Below, piece after piece: positions 5,421-6,280 of a DNA stretch of 6,280 nucleotides; positions within the stretch are counted from its first letter, which is position 1, and each line of letters opens with the position of its first letter. The notes beneath the pieces were generated by a model that was not told where the DNA came from, did not search any database, and worked only from the letters and a program-made list of their open reading frames with translations. The translations under genes were made by a program, and so were the position numbers. Source of the DNA: Candidatus Omnitrophota bacterium (GTDB taxonomy: Bacteria > Omnitrophota > Gorgyraeia > JABMRG01 > JAFGKX01). Location of the stretch: contig JAFGKX010000039.1 of the NCBI GenBank assembly GCA_016928375.1, positions 1 to 6,280 on the forward strand. The letters run 5' to 3'.

Positions 5421-6280
5421 TTGACCGTAGCAATAAAATTCTTAGGCGGCGCAAGGACCGTTACAGGCTCCATGCACCTTGTCTCTACAAACAAGTCCAA
5501 TGTCCTGCTTGACTGCGGCCTTTTCCACGGCCACAGAGACGAATACTATACTGTTAATTCCGAATTTGACTTCGACATACAAAGCTTAAACGCCTGCGTA
5601 TTATCGCACGCCCACATAGACCATTGTGGCAATTTTCCCACACTAATAAAGCATGGTTATAATTCTAATATATACACGACTCCGGTTACGCACGGGCTTT
5701 GCGGGTACATGCTTCCTGATTCAGGTTATGTGCAGGAAGAAGATATAAAATACGTAAACAAAATCAACAAAAGAAAAGGCCTTCCTCCGAGAAGCCCGCT
5801 TTACACAAAAATTGAAGCAGAGGGCTCGTTGAAATATTTCAAATCGCTTGAATACCACAGAAGCCTGGCTATTACCAAAGACATAGACTTAAGTTTCTAT
5901 GAAGCGGGCCATATATTAGGCTCAGCTATATCTGTGCTGGATATACAAACTAAAAAAGGCGTAATGCGCATTGCCTATGCCGTGGATTTAGGCCGCTCCA
6001 GCATGCCGCTTTTAAATGACCCGGAAGTTCCCGAAGACGTAGATTATCTTATTATAGAAAGCACGTACGGCGGCAGAAAGCACGGCACCCTGAAAAAAGC
6101 GGAGAAAAATCTTATAGACGCGATAAACCGTACCGTAAAAAGAGGCGGCAAAATCATTATTCCGTCTTTCGCGCTTGAGAGAACACAGCTTATTCTTTAT
6201 TTTATAACCGAATTCATGCGCGCGAAAAAAATAAAGAAAATTCCCATATACGTGGACAGCCCACTCGCGGTAAATGTAAC
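5421..6280 (+). CDS. Beta-CASP metallo-beta-lactamase-fold protein, RNA-processing exonuclease/endonuclease-like (3' partial)
   Basis: The frame is open from a TTG at 5421 to the window edge (286 residues; the family is usually about 450-550). The N-terminus IKFLGGARTVTGSMHLV (5-21) is the classic opening of bacterial homologues of CPSF73/YSH1. Metal-binding motifs: SHAHIDHCGN (62-71, with H63, H65, D67 and H68), GHILGS (163-168, with H164) and D189 in AVDLGR. Then come IIESTYGGRKH (211-221), the start of the beta-CASP region, IIIPSFALERTQ (245-256) and VDSPLAVNV (278-286). These make it a probable zinc-dependent RNA (or less likely DNA) nuclease of the COG1236 type acting in the cytoplasm. 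The C-terminal motifs that would complete the active site lie outside the window. It follows the nitroreductase gene by 3 bases, so the two are likely cotranscribed. No connection to hydrogenase assembly is known; it may be a housekeeping gene at the end of the cluster. Confidence 0.9.
   Translation, partial: MTVAIKFLGGARTVTGSMHLVSTNKSNVLLDCGLFHGHRDEYYTVNSEFDFDIQSLNACVLSHAHIDHCGNFPTLIKHGYNSNIYTTPVTHGLCGYMLPDSGYVQEEDIKYVNKINKRKGLPPRSPLYTKIEAEGSLKYFKSLEYHRSLAITKDIDLSFYEAGHILGSAISVLDIQTKKGVMRIAYAVDLGRSSMPLLNDPEVPEDVDYLIIESTYGGRKHGTLKKAEKNLIDAINRTVKRGGKIIIPSFALERTQLILYFITEFMRAKKIKKIPIYVDSPLAVNV

Overview
All genes in this window lie on the + strand and form one closely packed cluster with no gap longer than 12 bases. 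It is a block for an energy-converting [NiFe] hydrogenase. The first gene (cut by the window edge) is the end of an MrpG/MnhG-type membrane subunit of a cation/proton antiporter module. Next come a HyfH/HycF-type two-cluster ferredoxin, a HycI-type endopeptidase that matures the hydrogenase large subunit, and the maturation genes hypA, hypF (carbamoyltransferase part only), hypC, hypD and hypE. The catalytic large and small subunits are not in the window and presumably lie upstream.

Region by region: 2-256 mrpG-like (partial); 253-861 ferredoxin subunit; 868-1353 hydrogenase protease; 1346-1588 hypA; 1578-2651 hypF C-terminal module; 2623-2856 hypC; 2843-3853 hypD; 3843-4832 hypE; 4845-5417 nitroreductase-family flavoprotein; 5421-6280 beta-CASP metallo-beta-lactamase-fold protein (partial, TTG start). 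I see no RNA gene, mobile element, CRISPR array, promoter or terminator. There is almost no non-coding DNA in which the last two could sit.

How the genes work together: HypF, HypC, HypD and HypE build the Fe(CN)2CO group. The HypF module carbamoylates the C-terminal Cys of HypE, HypE dehydrates it to a thiocyanate, and the HypC-HypD scaffold receives the cyanide on iron. HypA, normally with HypB, delivers nickel. The HycI-type protease then trims the large subunit. The ferredoxin subunit would carry electrons between ferredoxin and the catalytic dimer, and the Mrp-type membrane part would couple this to ion movement.

The most notable point is that several maturation proteins are reduced. HypA appears to have lost its zinc-finger domain internally while keeping both ends. 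HypF has only the Kae1-like carbamoyltransferase domain, with no acylphosphatase, zinc-finger or YrdC-like parts. HypD lacks the usual N-terminal helical extension. HypB is absent from its usual place after hypA.

Organism: a strictly anaerobic bacterium of moderate to low GC, with many AUA and AAA codons and ATGA-type gene overlaps. The style suggests an uncultivated anaerobic lineage such as Omnitrophota or a relative, but that is an impression from gene content and codon use, not a demonstrated assignment.
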